A stretch of 64,000 bases of DNA from positions 23,599-87,598 of the forward strand of contig NZ_JAFBCW010000011.1 of assembly GCF_016907915.1 (NCBI RefSeq), given 5' to 3'. The notes under the pieces are model-generated. The model was given only the letters and a program-made list of their open reading frames with translations. It was not told where the DNA came from and made no database searches. Shown one piece after another: positions 14,459 through 24,102 of this stretch (position 1 is the stretch's first letter; each line of letters starts with the position of its first letter). The translations under genes and the position numbers were made by a program. This DNA is from Desulforadius tongensis. GTDB lineage: Bacteria; Bacillota; Desulfotomaculia; Desulfotomaculales; Desulfohalotomaculaceae.

Positions 14459-15598
14459 TTGGCGGCTACTAATACTCAAAGTTGGAGTTTTCGCTTAACT
14501 CCGACCAGGGTTTTGCTATTTATCCTGGCTGGCATGGCTGCAGCCATTGCCTTATGGCGTTTAATCGTGGGCCTAGGGCCAACAACCAACCTCAATGACC
14601 AGTGGCCCTGGGGGTTGTGGATCGGTTTTGACGTGTTGACAGGTGTTGCTTTGGCCGGTGGTGGTTACAGTACAGCACTTATCGTACACATTTTACACAT
14701 TAATAAGTTTAATGAAATTGGTCGCAGTGCAATGTTAACCTCAATGCTCGGGTACTTACTGGTAATGGCCGGTTTGTTCCTGGATATCGGTCAATGGTTT
14801 AACTTCTGGCGTCCCTTCGTATCTTGGGGCTACCACTCTGTGCTGTTCGAAGTATTCTGGTGCGTATCCTTATATACCACCATTCAGGTAATCGAGTTCG
14901 GTGAAATTCTTACCGAAAGAGTTGCCAAACCATGGCACAAATTTTTCAGAAAAATCATGCCGTTCCTGTTGATTGTAGGTGTGTTGCTGCCTACTATGCA
15001 CCAGTCTTCACTGGGCGGACTGTACCTGATTGAAGTTGGTAAACTGCACCCGCTGTGGTGGTCACCATTTATCCCGCTGTTCTTCTTAATGTCTTCGTTC
15101 TTTGTGGGTCCGGCTATGGTGGCTGTGGAAACATCACTGGCCGGCAGGGCATACAACCACCAGGTTGACCTTAAGGTTCTGCGCGGGTTGGCTAAAATTG
15201 GCGGAACTTTAATGGTGATTTACCTGGCACTAAAAGCCATCGACTTCAGCAACCGCGACGCTTGGCAGTATGTATTTGCCGGCGGGCTGGAATCTAATAT
15301 GTTCTTACTGGAAACCATCGGTGGCGTAATTATACCCTTGATTATACTCATCAGTCCCTGGGGTAAAACCAGAAGCGGTTTAGTAACCTATGGTGCATTA
15401 ACAGCTTTAGGTGTAGTTGTAAACCGTCTCAATGTGGTAATTACCGGTATGGTCAACTACTATGGTCCCGGTTATATTCCGGCCTGGACGGAAATTGTGG
15501 TTAGTGCCGGTCTGGTAGCAGGTGGTATATTGGCATACTGCTTCATTGTAGAAAACTTTAACATCCTGGGTCATCATGAAGAACACGAAGCGGCGTAA
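14459..15598 (+). CDS. NrfD/PsrC-type membrane subunit
   Basis: The 379-residue protein has about ten hydrophobic spans and family features such as NLNDQWPWGLWIGFDV near the N-terminus and SSLGGLYLI mid-protein. NrfD proteins bind quinone and couple electron transfer from Fe-S subunits to the pool without haem. The start is a TTG after AAAGGGGG. The C-terminus is His/Glu-rich (HHEEHEAA). It is the last gene of the hydrogenase operon. Confidence 0.92.
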   Translation: MAATNTQSWSFRLTPTRVLLFILAGMAAAIALWRLIVGLGPTTNLNDQWPWGLWIGFDVLTGVALAGGGYSTALIVHILHINKFNEIGRSAMLTSMLGYLLVMAGLFLDIGQWFNFWRPFVSWGYHSVLFEVFWCVSLYTTIQVIEFGEILTERVAKPWHKFFRKIMPFLLIVGVLLPTMHQSSLGGLYLIEVGKLHPLWWSPFIPLFFLMSSFFVGPAMVAVETSLAGRAYNHQVDLKVLRGLAKIGGTLMVIYLALKAIDFSNRDAWQYVFAGGLESNMFLLETIGGVIIPLIILISPWGKTRSGLVTYGALTALGVVVNRLNVVITGMVNYYGPGYIPAWTEIVVSAGLVAGGILAYCFIVENFNILGHHEEHEAA

Positions 15599-15609
15599 AA
15601 TATGTTAAA

Positions 15610-15643
15610 AAATTCCGGGGGTTAAAACCCCGGATTTTTTTTT
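15610..15643 (+). terminator. Terminator of the hydrogenase operon
   Basis: A 10-bp GC-rich stem is followed by nine T. Confidence 0.9.
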
Positions 15644-15711
15644 GTGTATAATATCGGTAATTAAGTCATATTAAGCTATAATAATGTATATTGCTGTATG
15701 GAGGAGTATTT

Positions 15712-16965
15712 ATGCATTATGACTTGGTAGTAATCGGCGGCGGCCCGGCAGGTATGATGGCCGCTGCAACAGCAGCTCAAAAAGGTCTGCAGGTACTGTT
15801 AATCGAAAAAAACGAAAAACTAGGTAAAAAATTATATATCACCGGTAAGGGCAGATGCAACGTTACCAATTACGGGGATATGGAAGATTTCTTTGACAAT
15901 ATAGTCACTAACAAAAAATTTTTATACAGCGCCCTATACACCTTTAACAACTACCAGCTGGTGGAATTATTAAATAATCTGGGTGTTAAAACAAAGATTG
16001 AACGCGGCAGCAGGGTTTTTCCGGAAAGCGATAAATCAAGCGATATAATTAAAGGTTTTGAACGATATTTAAAAAAAAGCAGGGTGGATATAAGGTATAA
16101 TAACGCAGCCAAAAAAATACTGACCAAGGACAACCGGGTGACCGGGGTGCTGCTAAAAAACAATGAACAGATCAATTGTAACAATGTGCTGATAGCCACC
16201 GGCGGAATGTCCTATCAGCACACCGGTTCCACCGGGGACGGGTATCAGCTGGCCGGGGAGCTGGGACATACCGTTATCGAGCCCAAGCCCGCCCTGGTCC
16301 CCCTGGTGACCGGGGAAAGTTGGGTAAAAGAGCTGCAGGGATTAACTTTAAAAAATGTTACCGCCACTTTAACCGCCGGTGGAAAAACAGTGGCCAGTAA
16401 GTTCGGCGAAATGCTCTTTACTCACTTTGGAGTTTCCGGGCCAATAATTCTTTCCCTCAGCAGTTTGCTAAATAAAAATGCCCGCAGTGAAGTAAAATTG
16501 TTTATTGATTTGAAACCAGCCTTATCAGATGAGCAGTTGGACCAGCGTATACAAAGGGATTTCCGCAAATACATAAATAAACAGGTTAAAAACGCTCTCA
16601 ATGATCTGCTGCCCAAAAGATTAATACCGGTGATAATAAAGCTCACCGGACTCAGCAGCAAAGTGGTAAATCAAGTAACCAAAAAAGAACGTCTTACCCT
16701 GGTGCACACCTTAAAGAGTCTGCAGCTGACGGTAACCGGAACCAGGCCGCTAAATGAAGCCATAATTACCAGCGGTGGGATCAGCACCGGTGAAATTAAC
16801 CCTTCCACCCTGGAGTCAAAACTGGTTCAGGGGTTGTACTTCGCAGGAGAAGTTATTGATGTGGACGCCTTAACAGGAGGATACAACCTACAAATTGCTT
16901 TTTCCACCGGTTATTTAAGCGGTAAAAGTGCCGCGGAAAAAACAAAAGGTAAACTTGGCCTCTAA
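15712..16965 (+). CDS. Flavoprotein of the HI0933/BaiN family
   Basis: The 417-residue protein opens with an FAD-binding Rossmann motif ([13 protein letters not shown]). It contains GKGRCNVTN and [18 protein letters not shown], diagnostic of this family, and ends with [18 protein letters not shown]. Members are FAD-dependent oxidoreductases, mostly of unknown substrate; some reduce bile-acid intermediates. The ATG at 15712 follows GGAGGAG. Its stop overlaps the convergent stop of the next gene by 4 bp. Confidence 0.88.
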   Translation: MHYDLVVIGGGPAGMMAAATAAQKGLQVLLIEKNEKLGKKLYITGKGRCNVTNYGDMEDFFDNIVTNKKFLYSALYTFNNYQLVELLNNLGVKTKIERGSRVFPESDKSSDIIKGFERYLKKSRVDIRYNNAAKKILTKDNRVTGVLLKNNEQINCNNVLIATGGMSYQHTGSTGDGYQLAGELGHTVIEPKPALVPLVTGESWVKELQGLTLKNVTATLTAGGKTVASKFGEMLFTHFGVSGPIILSLSSLLNKNARSEVKLFIDLKPALSDEQLDQRIQRDFRKYINKQVKNALNDLLPKRLIPVIIKLTGLSSKVVNQVTKKERLTLVHTLKSLQLTVTGTRPLNEAIITSGGISTGEINPSTLESKLVQGLYFAGEVIDVDALTGGYNLQIAFSTGYLSGKSAAEKTKGKLGL

Positions 16966-17393
16966 CCTACCAACACGTTATATGCCCTGGATAAATTTAA
17001 ATCTGAGAGATACAGGTTTTCAGCACACTCCCGGAAACCGGATACCGAAAAGTAAGCGTTCCAATCCCTGTGATAGTCAAAGGACTTCTCTGCCCCCATC
17101 ACAACCCGGTGCCACTTTTCTCTAAAATATTGTCCAAACTGTGCTTGTAAATCTTTCATATCACCTGCTTCCTCCGTCAACAGCCAAACAGCATCCAGGT
17201 TGCCCACGGCAACCACTTTTCTTTCATTATCTCAGCCAGTCCGGTAAAAATATACCCGCATATTTTCCTCTCTTACCTGCTCCAGCACGGTTTTATCCAT
17301 TGTACCAAACACGATAACCGTGCTTTGAGCAGCAATTGCTTTGGCTTCATTTAATTGGCTGCTGCCCATGGCCACCAGTAATGCTTCTGCCAA
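16962..17393 (-). pseudogene. Unknown protein gene interrupted by an in-frame TGA at codon 54
   Basis: A 144-codon frame starts at a TTG (17393) that follows GGAGGG. Its only in-frame stop before 16962 is TGA at 17232-17234. Before it the protein reads VIVFGTMDKTVLEQV and VYFYRTG; after it, DNERKVVAVGNLDAVWLL and a C-terminus with EKWHRVVMG and SFDYHRDWNAYF. No family is recognised. The simplest reading is a nonsense mutation, perhaps TGG to TGA. A perfect 7-bp stem with a GTG loop starts 17 nt after the TGA, so selenocysteine insertion cannot be excluded, although there is no neighbouring Cys to form a redox motif. Confidence 0.55.
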
Positions 17394-17446
17394 CTGTCAC
17401 CCTCCAGTGCATCTTTAACTGCTTTATTGGAAATAATATCAATAAT

Positions 17447-17824
17447 ATGAAAAAGTCAACAGTTTATTTACTCCCCACAATGGAAGACCGCCGCTGTGCC
17501 GAAACGGCACTAACAACCTTTCTAACGGTGCAAAGCAGCACAGCCAGGTCAGCTATGCTGGCAGCTTTAAAAGGTATTTTAAAAAAATACCGCCTGTCTA
17601 AACTTAATCTGCATAATTGTACTGCAGAAATTAACCGCTCCGGTTGTATAGCAATAAAGCCTAAAAAATTTATTACCGGCAGCAGCTGTCCCGGTTGTAA
17701 TGAAAATTTATATTCCGCCGATTCAAAGGTGCGAATACTAAGTATTTGTGAGGGAAATACCTGGGATACTGTAACTTACGGCTGCCGGTGTGGAGAAGTA
17801 TTCGGCAAAATAGAACGCACTTAA
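17447..17824 (+). CDS. Hypothetical zinc-ribbon-like protein, 125 aa
   Basis: The frame from ATG 17447 has a helical N-terminal half (ALTTFLTVQSSTARSAMLAA) and a C-terminal half with CPGC, a single Cys and CRC that could form a zinc site. The ribosome site is weak, and the gene stands between a broken gene and a long hairpin, so it may be a remnant. No family is recognised. Confidence 0.4.
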   Translation: MKKSTVYLLPTMEDRRCAETALTTFLTVQSSTARSAMLAALKGILKKYRLSKLNLHNCTAEINRSGCIAIKPKKFITGSSCPGCNENLYSADSKVRILSICEGNTWDTVTYGCRCGEVFGKIERT

Positions 17825-17867
17825 TTTAATTAAGTTCTTTACCGCACCACAGGCCCATGTGCTTGGC

Positions 17868-17915
17868 AAATCATGGGATATATACAGGATTTCCCTGCAT
17901 TACATCCCATGATTT
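17868..17915. terminator. Long hairpin after the ABC importer operon
   Basis: Perfect 12-bp arms (17868-17879 and 17904-17915) enclose a smaller inner stem. It lies 70 bp beyond the stop of the ATPase gene and probably ends that operon, although no strong T-run is present on the minus strand. Confidence 0.5.
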
Positions 17916-17984
17916 TAAACAACCGTAAAAAGCAATATAATTAACTACAAAACAACTGCTCCAATAACACGTGCCAGCCCCAAC

Positions 17985-19082
17985 TTATACCCTATTTCTT
18001 CTTATTGAACCTTCACTAGTTTTATCAAATAGATGGATTTTAGCAAAGTTTAATGAAATATTGACTTTATCCCCTGTGTCTGCATTAAACTTTGGAGGTG
18101 CAATTATTTTATATTTTCTTTCTCCTATAACGACATTAACCAGCTTATCTCTTCCTAAAGGTTCTACAACATAAATTTCCGCCTGCAGTGTATTGCACTT
18201 AGATTCAGTTATTGTTAAATCCTCGGGGCGTATACCCAGTACCAGCTGCTTTGAACATGAAGAAAAATCAAACCGCTCCCTTGAACTTTCCGGCAGCTCC
18301 AGCTTAATTACTTCATTTTTTACAAAATATTTACCCTCCTCTTCTACAAGTTCCACATCTATAAAGTTCATCGGAGGATTACCTATGAAATTTGCAATAA
18401 ATAAATTTTTGGGGTTTTCATATAATTCCTCAGGTATATCAAAATCCTGCAATTTTCCGTTATTCATAATTGCAATTCTATCTGCCATAGTTAATGCTTC
18501 CGTTTGATCATGTGTTACAAGCACCATATTTATGCCCAAATCTTTCTGCAATTTTTTTATTTCTGCCCTCATATTTATCCTTAACCTGGCATCAAGATTT
18601 GACAGCGGCTCATCTAAGAGCATTATTTGCGGTTCTTTAACCAGCGCCCTTGCCAGAGATACCCTCTGCTGCTGTCCCCCTGACAATTGTCCCGGTTTTC
18701 TATCCAGTAAATGTCCTATTTCAACTTTATTAGCAGCCTGCATTACCCTTTTCTTAATTTCATCCTTGGACATTTTTTTCAGTTTTAAAGGAAAGGCAAT
18801 ATTTTCAAATACTGTCATATGAGGGTATAATGCATAACTTTGAAAGCACATACCTATATTTCTATTCTTCGGCAGTACATCATTCATCACTTTATCATCG
18901 AACATTATTTTCCCTGAACTGGGTTTATATATTCCTGCAATCATCAATAATGTAGTGGTTTTTCCGCATCCACTGGGGCCCAATAAAGCCACAAATTCGC
19001 CATCTTTAAATTTCACATTTAAATTATCCACTGCCGTAAAGTTCCCAAATTTTTTAGTAACATTTTCAAAGATAACCTTCAA
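17985..19082 (-). CDS. ABC transporter ATP-binding protein, MalK/UgpC type
   Basis: The 365-residue protein has Walker A GPSGCGKTT, signature LSGGQQQRVSLARAL, Walker B IMLLDEPLSNLDA, the H-loop VTHDQTEA, and a C-terminal TOBE/MOP-like regulatory domain. This is the ATPase of carbohydrate-type importers. The TTG at 19082 follows GGGAGGTGG, and homologues begin at this point (KVIFENVTKKFG). It is the last of four genes (binding protein, two permeases, ATPase). Like the rest of this operon it is more AT-rich than the flanking genes. Confidence 0.93.
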   Translation of the reverse strand: MKVIFENVTKKFGNFTAVDNLNVKFKDGEFVALLGPSGCGKTTTLLMIAGIYKPSSGKIMFDDKVMNDVLPKNRNIGMCFQSYALYPHMTVFENIAFPLKLKKMSKDEIKKRVMQAANKVEIGHLLDRKPGQLSGGQQQRVSLARALVKEPQIMLLDEPLSNLDARLRINMRAEIKKLQKDLGINMVLVTHDQTEALTMADRIAIMNNGKLQDFDIPEELYENPKNLFIANFIGNPPMNFIDVELVEEEGKYFVKNEVIKLELPESSRERFDFSSCSKQLVLGIRPEDLTITESKCNTLQAEIYVVEPLGRDKLVNVVIGERKYKIIAPPKFNADTGDKVNISLNFAKIHLFDKTSEGSIRRNRV

Positions 19083-19102
19083 TGATACCACCTCCCATTC
19101 TA

Positions 19103-19969
19103 TTAATTCGGGCCTTTTACTCCACCGAATGACACCTTCATAAGTGACTTCTGGGAAAATATGAAGAAAAGGATAGTAGGTATCATATAAAACAAACCTG
19201 CCGCACATAAGAGGCCATAATCTAACATTTTGAAATCTCCTATTAAATTTTTAAGGTAAATTGCCAGTGTATAGTTCTCAGGAGAGTATATAAATGTAAA
19301 GGCATATATAAATTCAGACCAACCAGACATAAATGCAAAAATTGCCACCGCAGCTATTCCGGGTTTCAGCTGGGGAATTATAATCTTCCACCATGTTTGT
19401 AAGCGATTACATCCATCTATATAAGACGCCCATTCAATATCCCAGGGAATACCATCAAAGAACCCCTTCATCATCCATGTTGCCATAGGCAGCTCCAAAG
19501 CAACTTTAACTAATATAACTCCTAATAATTTATCAAGTAAATTTAATTTTTGAAGCACAATATATAAAGCAATTAACAGCGCTACTCCCGGGAATGCATG
19601 CAAAAATATCGTTAATTTCATTATCAAATCTTTTCCTGCAAATTTCATCCTGGACAATGCAAATCCAGATAAGGCAGCAATCAATATTTCAATAACAGTT
19701 ATTCCTGCTGCCAGCACAAATGTATTCCATGTTATGGGCCATATACTTTGAAAAGCAGTCGTCCCTATTCTTACTTCACTCCAAAGAAACCTCCAGTTTT
19801 GCAATGTAAATTTATTCGGAATTATTCCCCCAAAAGCTCCATCAGACAATGAATTTAAAAACAACCATCCGTAGGCGATAAATAAAGGTAAACTCACTAT
19901 GACAAGGACTACATACACCATAACCCTGGGGATTATTGTTTCCAGTCTATCTTTTTGGATTAATCCCAA
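19103..19969 (-). CDS. ABC transporter permease, MalG type
   Basis: The 288-residue protein has about six spans and the permease EAA-like loop (EWASYIDGCNRLQTWWKIIIP) that docks on the ATPase. The start is TTG after GGGAGGGAG. It pairs with the MalF-type permease upstream. Confidence 0.9.
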   Translation of the reverse strand: MGLIQKDRLETIIPRVMVYVVLVIVSLPLFIAYGWLFLNSLSDGAFGGIIPNKFTLQNWRFLWSEVRIGTTAFQSIWPITWNTFVLAAGITVIEILIAALSGFALSRMKFAGKDLIMKLTIFLHAFPGVALLIALYIVLQKLNLLDKLLGVILVKVALELPMATWMMKGFFDGIPWDIEWASYIDGCNRLQTWWKIIIPQLKPGIAAVAIFAFMSGWSEFIYAFTFIYSPENYTLAIYLKNLIGDFKMLDYGLLCAAGLFYMIPTILFFIFSQKSLMKVSFGGVKGPN

Positions 19970-19985
19970 CTTTCTCCCTCCCTTT

Positions 19986-20951
19986 TTAATTACCTAGTTT
20001 TGAGGGATTCATCATTCTTTCATATCCAAAGAGCTTAAGCATCAGCAATGTTATGAGCGCACCTATAATAACGAGTACCATCGCACTTGCCGCTCCGTAT
20101 CCAAATTCAAAATTTGCAAATGCCTTGTGGTAAGCAAATAACGACAGCACTTCACTATCAAATAGAGGTCCCCCGTCAGTGAGCAGGAGTATATATTCAT
20201 AAGATGTTAATAATGACAGAGTCTGCCAAATTGTTGCAAACATTATTGGCCATTTTAAAAACGGGATTATAATATTTTTTATTATCTGGAAGTCATTTGC
20301 TCCATCAACCATTGCCGCCCTAAAATAATCTTCTGGAATTGATTTTATTGCTGCCGAAAAAACAATCATACCGAAAGATGCACCTATCATCCCGTTTGCA
20401 AATATGATTACTTTCATTGGATTATCCTGTATCCAGTTATGAGGCTGCATATCAAATAGACTTTTAAAAATAATATTCAGCATGCCATTTTCCGTGGGTT
20501 CCAAAAACCATATCCATAACAGAGCATACACAACAGATGGTGTCATCCTAGGCAATAACCATAATGTTCTAAAAAACAGGCCCACGCTTTCATTTTTAAT
20601 AAAGTAAGCTGTCATTACCGCCAGCAAAAACCCAAAACCCACATTTATGATGCAGGTAAATACCACATATACAAGAGTATTAGCAGCAACCTGAGGTATT
20701 ACCGGATCCTTAAGAATTCTGATAAAGTTATCCAAACCTACGAAATTCCACTGGAGTTTAAAATCCATTCCCGAGAAGGCTAAAACAGCAGTTAATATTA
20801 CCGGCACAGCGAAAAATAGAATTATCATAATTAAGAAGGGAGCAAGAAAGGAAGCAGCTTGACAGGTATCTTTAAGTTTCTGAAACAAATTTTTTTCTTC
20901 AAGCTGCGCATCCCTTTCTAACATTACTGACCGTTCAGTTACCGGAGCCAC
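19986..20951 (-). CDS. ABC transporter permease, MalF/UgpA type
   Basis: The 321-residue protein has six spans after an N-terminal cytoplasmic stretch of about 35 residues and a second EAA-like loop (YFRAAMVDGANDFQIIKNII). The GTG start follows a run of eight G. It is separated from the binding-protein gene by a palindromic hairpin. Confidence 0.9.
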   Translation of the reverse strand: MAPVTERSVMLERDAQLEEKNLFQKLKDTCQAASFLAPFLIMIILFFAVPVILTAVLAFSGMDFKLQWNFVGLDNFIRILKDPVIPQVAANTLVYVVFTCIINVGFGFLLAVMTAYFIKNESVGLFFRTLWLLPRMTPSVVYALLWIWFLEPTENGMLNIIFKSLFDMQPHNWIQDNPMKVIIFANGMIGASFGMIVFSAAIKSIPEDYFRAAMVDGANDFQIIKNIIIPFLKWPIMFATIWQTLSLLTSYEYILLLTDGGPLFDSEVLSLFAYHKAFANFEFGYGAASAMVLVIIGALITLLMLKLFGYERMMNPSKLGN

Positions 20952-20976
20952 TACAACCCCCCCCTTTTTTCATTTT

Positions 20977-21004
20977 AAAAGTTGGGGGATATCCCCCAAC
21001 TTTT
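20977..21004 (-). terminator. 28-bp perfect palindrome between binding-protein and permease genes
   Basis: The sequence is its own reverse complement over 28 bp. In sugar ABC operons such a hairpin after the binding-protein gene often causes partial termination or mRNA stabilisation, so that the binding protein is made in excess. Confidence 0.7.
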
Positions 21005-21012
21005 AATAACTA

Positions 21013-22425
21013 CTACATTATTATCAGTTTATCTCCCAGGTCATTTTTAAGCTGCTCTTCCATCCAGTTTACCGCTTCTTCTGGAGTTTGTCTTCCTAAC
21101 TCCACAGCCTGTACCGCTTTATATAATACTCCTGTATACTTGTTCCATAAGGAAGTGTTAGGTTGAGTGATAGTATAGTCCAGCATATAAGAAACAGATG
21201 CGAGAAATCTATTTTCCTCATATTTGGGCTGTTTAGCTGTAGCAGGACTTATAGCCAGATGCCCGCTTTCCACAGCATGCACTGCATTATATTCAGGCTT
21301 TGATGCAATGGCGGCCAGCGCAAAAGCCAAATCAGGATGTTTTGTTTTGCTGTTTATCATATACACATAAGGTTGAGTTAGCGTAATAGGTTCCCCACCT
21401 TTTTTAGCAGCCGGAGTTAAAGCATAACCCATATTATCAAACATATATTCTTCGGATAATTTTCCTAATTCGCTGTGATAAGGAACTTTCTGGTATTCGG
21501 CCCAGTGCCATGTTCCCCCGAACCAGAATAATACCTTCCCTTCAACCCAATCCTTGTGTATTCCTTTCCACTCTGCTGCAGTCATACCGCTGGGAGTAAC
21601 CTTAGAGTCCCGGGCGATGTCTTTAAAGAATTTTAATGTTTCTATTACCGCCTTTTTATCAAGTACTATTTTTTCCTCTTTATCATCATAAACTTTTCCT
21701 CCAAAGTCCTTAACCATCATTGTAAAAAACGCACCATTAGTGGGCCTGTGATATATCCCCCATTTTACCAGTCCCTTATCCTTCGCTTCTTTAGCCAACG
21801 CTACCATATCCTGCAAAGAGAATTCCCCATTTTCTATCTTCTCCGGAAGTTCATTGATTTGCTCTTCCGTCCAGCCCATTTTCCTTAATACATCTTTTCT
21901 GAAATATATCGGCCTCGTTTCAGCATCTTGTGGAATTGCATATGTTTTTCCGTTATACTTTGCAGCTTCCCATAAATTTGGATAAATCTCATCCAGATAC
22001 TTTTTAAATTCTGAATTTGTAATTAAATCGTCCAATTGAAGAACATAACCGCCTTCAGCATATAAGGCAACGTTATTATGTCCCGTTACCAATATATCAG
22101 CACCTTTCCCGCTCTGCCAAGCGAGAAAAAATTTTTTATTGAAATCATCATCTCCGCCCGTGGAGTCATGGTTATGTATGACTTCAACCCTTCTATTATC
22201 ATTCTTTTCTTCTAAGATCTTATTTAACTCCTTAGCAGCTTCAACGATATTTGTCCCTCTTGTTGAGTCAGCAGGTGACCCTTTAGACTCAACCGAAATA
22301 ATTACCTTTTCGATTTCCCCGGAACCTTCAAGTGCAGATTTTTCTCCTGCATTTTCCCCGCAGCCCGATAACATTAGGCTAAAAATAAATATACAAGCCA
22401 AAAAAACACCCATAACTTTTCTCAT
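21013..22425 (-). CDS. ABC transporter solute-binding lipoprotein, sugar type
   Basis: The ATG at 22425 follows GGGAGGG. A lipoprotein signal (MRKVMGVFLACIFIFSLMLS) ends in the lipobox LSGC, so the mature protein is lipid-anchored outside the membrane. The 470-residue size and motifs such as YAIPQDAETRPIYFRKD and WFGGTWHWAEY match family 1 sugar-binding proteins. The substrate is not evident, and no glycosidase or regulator is adjacent. Confidence 0.9.
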   Translation of the reverse strand: MRKVMGVFLACIFIFSLMLSGCGENAGEKSALEGSGEIEKVIISVESKGSPADSTRGTNIVEAAKELNKILEEKNDNRRVEVIHNHDSTGGDDDFNKKFFLAWQSGKGADILVTGHNNVALYAEGGYVLQLDDLITNSEFKKYLDEIYPNLWEAAKYNGKTYAIPQDAETRPIYFRKDVLRKMGWTEEQINELPEKIENGEFSLQDMVALAKEAKDKGLVKWGIYHRPTNGAFFTMMVKDFGGKVYDDKEEKIVLDKKAVIETLKFFKDIARDSKVTPSGMTAAEWKGIHKDWVEGKVLFWFGGTWHWAEYQKVPYHSELGKLSEEYMFDNMGYALTPAAKKGGEPITLTQPYVYMINSKTKHPDLAFALAAIASKPEYNAVHAVESGHLAISPATAKQPKYEENRFLASVSYMLDYTITQPNTSLWNKYTGVLYKAVQAVELGRQTPEEAVNWMEEQLKNDLGDKLIIM

Positions 22426-22591
22426 AAAATACCCTCCCATTACAGATATTTTTTCAACTTGTATCAACGTTAATTATTTAATTATATTGAATTTAAAGCC
22501 TGCCCAAACAATAGTATACATAAAACAAGTATTATTTTCAAATCTATACAGGTTTCACCAGTTGAGCCGCACCACATGCCCAAGCCCCCTT

Positions 22592-23602
22592 TTATTCTAC
22601 TTTCTTAATCCCGTACTCCAGCGCATTACTATAACTCCTAATTCTGTTCAGCACTCTTTTCGCCTCCGGCCCTTCCAGCACCACCGGCTGGTAATTATTG
22701 CGGTACGGCACCGAAGATACAGATGCAGGAATAATTTTTACCACCCCTTTTTTTACTTCCCCTGCGGGAGTGACAATAAATTCCTGCTGGTAGATAAATG
22801 TATCCTTATCGCTGGGATTTTTGTTTCCTCCAAATACAAAGTTTGCTAAACTGTAAACAATTATTTTACCCTTGTAATTTTCAATTCCCTGGATCACATG
22901 GGGATGGTGGCCCAGTACCAAATCGGCCCCACTGTCTATGGCCCAGCGGCCCAAATTTTTCTGCACGCTGTTGGGATAGTTGGCCCGCTCCTCGCCCCAG
23001 TGAAAACTAACTATTACCACCGGGGCCTGCTGTTTCAAACTGGCTATGTCGGTTTTAATTTGTGTTTTTATCCTCTGATTGTCCCACCAACCCCGGTAAC
23101 CCAGCATACCCACGTTAACACCCTTTACCCGCTTAATTAACTTGATGTTATTTCCAAAATAGCCTATGCCCAGTGCATCAAGAACTGCCACGGTATCTGC
23201 ATAGCCCTGCTGCAGGTAATCCATGGTGTGATTATTTGCCAGGTTAACTGCATCAATCCCACCGGAAACCAGTATGCCGCCATATTCCGGTTTGCCGGCA
23301 AAGGCAAATTTCTTATCTGCCCTCACCACGGCATTGGTTAAAGTGGTTTCCAAGTTGGCAATGGTCAGGTCATCATTTTTAAAGATAGCGGCCACTTTTT
23401 TAAAGGGATAATCTATCCCGTTAACATCAATTGCTTGATTAAAGGAACCGTCGTAGCCAAAGTTAACGTCGCAGCCAATGGTGTTGTCACCCACTGCCGT
23501 GACAACTATAACAATGTTTTTAGGAAGAGCCGCTGTAACTTGTTCCCCCATCGGCTGCATGGCGGCACTAAAAAAAATCAAAAAGCTCATAATATAAGGC
23601 AC
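22592..23602 (-). CDS. CapA-family (PGA synthesis-type) metallophosphatase-like protein
   Basis: The 336-residue protein has the CapA motifs: VTAVGDNTIG near the N-terminus, ANLETTLTN, NLANNHTMDY and GHHPHVIQGIE. An N-terminal hydrophobic stretch (YIMSFLIFFSAAMQ) suggests export or anchoring. CapA proteins belong to the calcineurin-like fold and take part in poly-gamma-glutamate handling in some bacteria; most are uncharacterised. The GTG start follows AAAGGAGGAAG. No capBC gene is near, so a poly-glutamate role is not supported by context. Confidence 0.85.
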   Translation of the reverse strand: MPYIMSFLIFFSAAMQPMGEQVTAALPKNIVIVVTAVGDNTIGCDVNFGYDGSFNQAIDVNGIDYPFKKVAAIFKNDDLTIANLETTLTNAVVRADKKFAFAGKPEYGGILVSGGIDAVNLANNHTMDYLQQGYADTVAVLDALGIGYFGNNIKLIKRVKGVNVGMLGYRGWWDNQRIKTQIKTDIASLKQQAPVVIVSFHWGEERANYPNSVQKNLGRWAIDSGADLVLGHHPHVIQGIENYKGKIIVYSLANFVFGGNKNPSDKDTFIYQQEFIVTPAGEVKKGVVKIIPASVSSVPYRNNYQPVVLEGPEAKRVLNRIRSYSNALEYGIKKVE

Positions 23603-23695
23603 TGCACTTCCTCCTTTAATGGTAATTTCTTCCTTTTTTATGTATATGCGCGAGAAGGAAATGAATGCCTAAAAAATAACAACATTTTCTGACGG

Positions 23696-23750
23696 CAGAC
23701 ATGTTAAAGCCCCGTAATCCGCAGCGGATTACGGGGCTTTAACATGTCTG
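23696..23750. repeat. Long perfect intergenic hairpin, 27-bp arms
   Basis: Arms 23696-23722 and 23724-23750 are perfect reverse complements around a single A. It lies 11 bp after the rubredoxin-like stop and 94 bp before capA. No T-run follows. It may terminate, process or stabilise the rubrerythrin operon mRNA. Confidence 0.8.
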
Positions 23751-23761
23751 TCACCAGCTGT

Positions 23762-24088
23762 TTACCACTTGCCTTTATTTACATGTCCCTGCAGTTCAGC
23801 TTTAATCATCTGCTTTATGATGACGGCCTGTTCCCGGGCTGTTTGGAATACTTTTACACAGCCTGGATCCAGGTTGTCTTCTTCCCCTTCCTTGGCCACC
23901 ACCAAAACCTTGTCCATTAAACCGGCCAGTTCCATATGCAGGTCGTTAGTTTTTTGGGATCTCTTTACCAGCTCCGCTTGTTTTTCCTCTAAAACAACCA
24001 GCTTATCCTTCGGGGCACCACACTTGGGGCATTTTTCCGGTAAACTTTCACCTTCCATGGTAAAGTTACAGACGGTACATCTCCACAT
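23762..24088 (-). CDS. Rubredoxin-like domain protein with helical C-terminal domain
   Basis: Residues 1-35 hold a rubredoxin-type iron site (CTVCNF and CPKCGA). The rest is helical, with one Cys (DPGCVKVF). It starts 14 bp after rubrerythrin and is co-transcribed with it. It probably delivers electrons to rubrerythrin or senses peroxide; this is inference from context. Confidence 0.82.
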   Translation of the reverse strand: MWRCTVCNFTMEGESLPEKCPKCGAPKDKLVVLEEKQAELVKRSQKTNDLHMELAGLMDKVLVVAKEGEEDNLDPGCVKVFQTAREQAVIIKQMIKAELQGHVNKGKW

Positions 24089-24102
24089 AAAAATTCTCCC
24101 CC

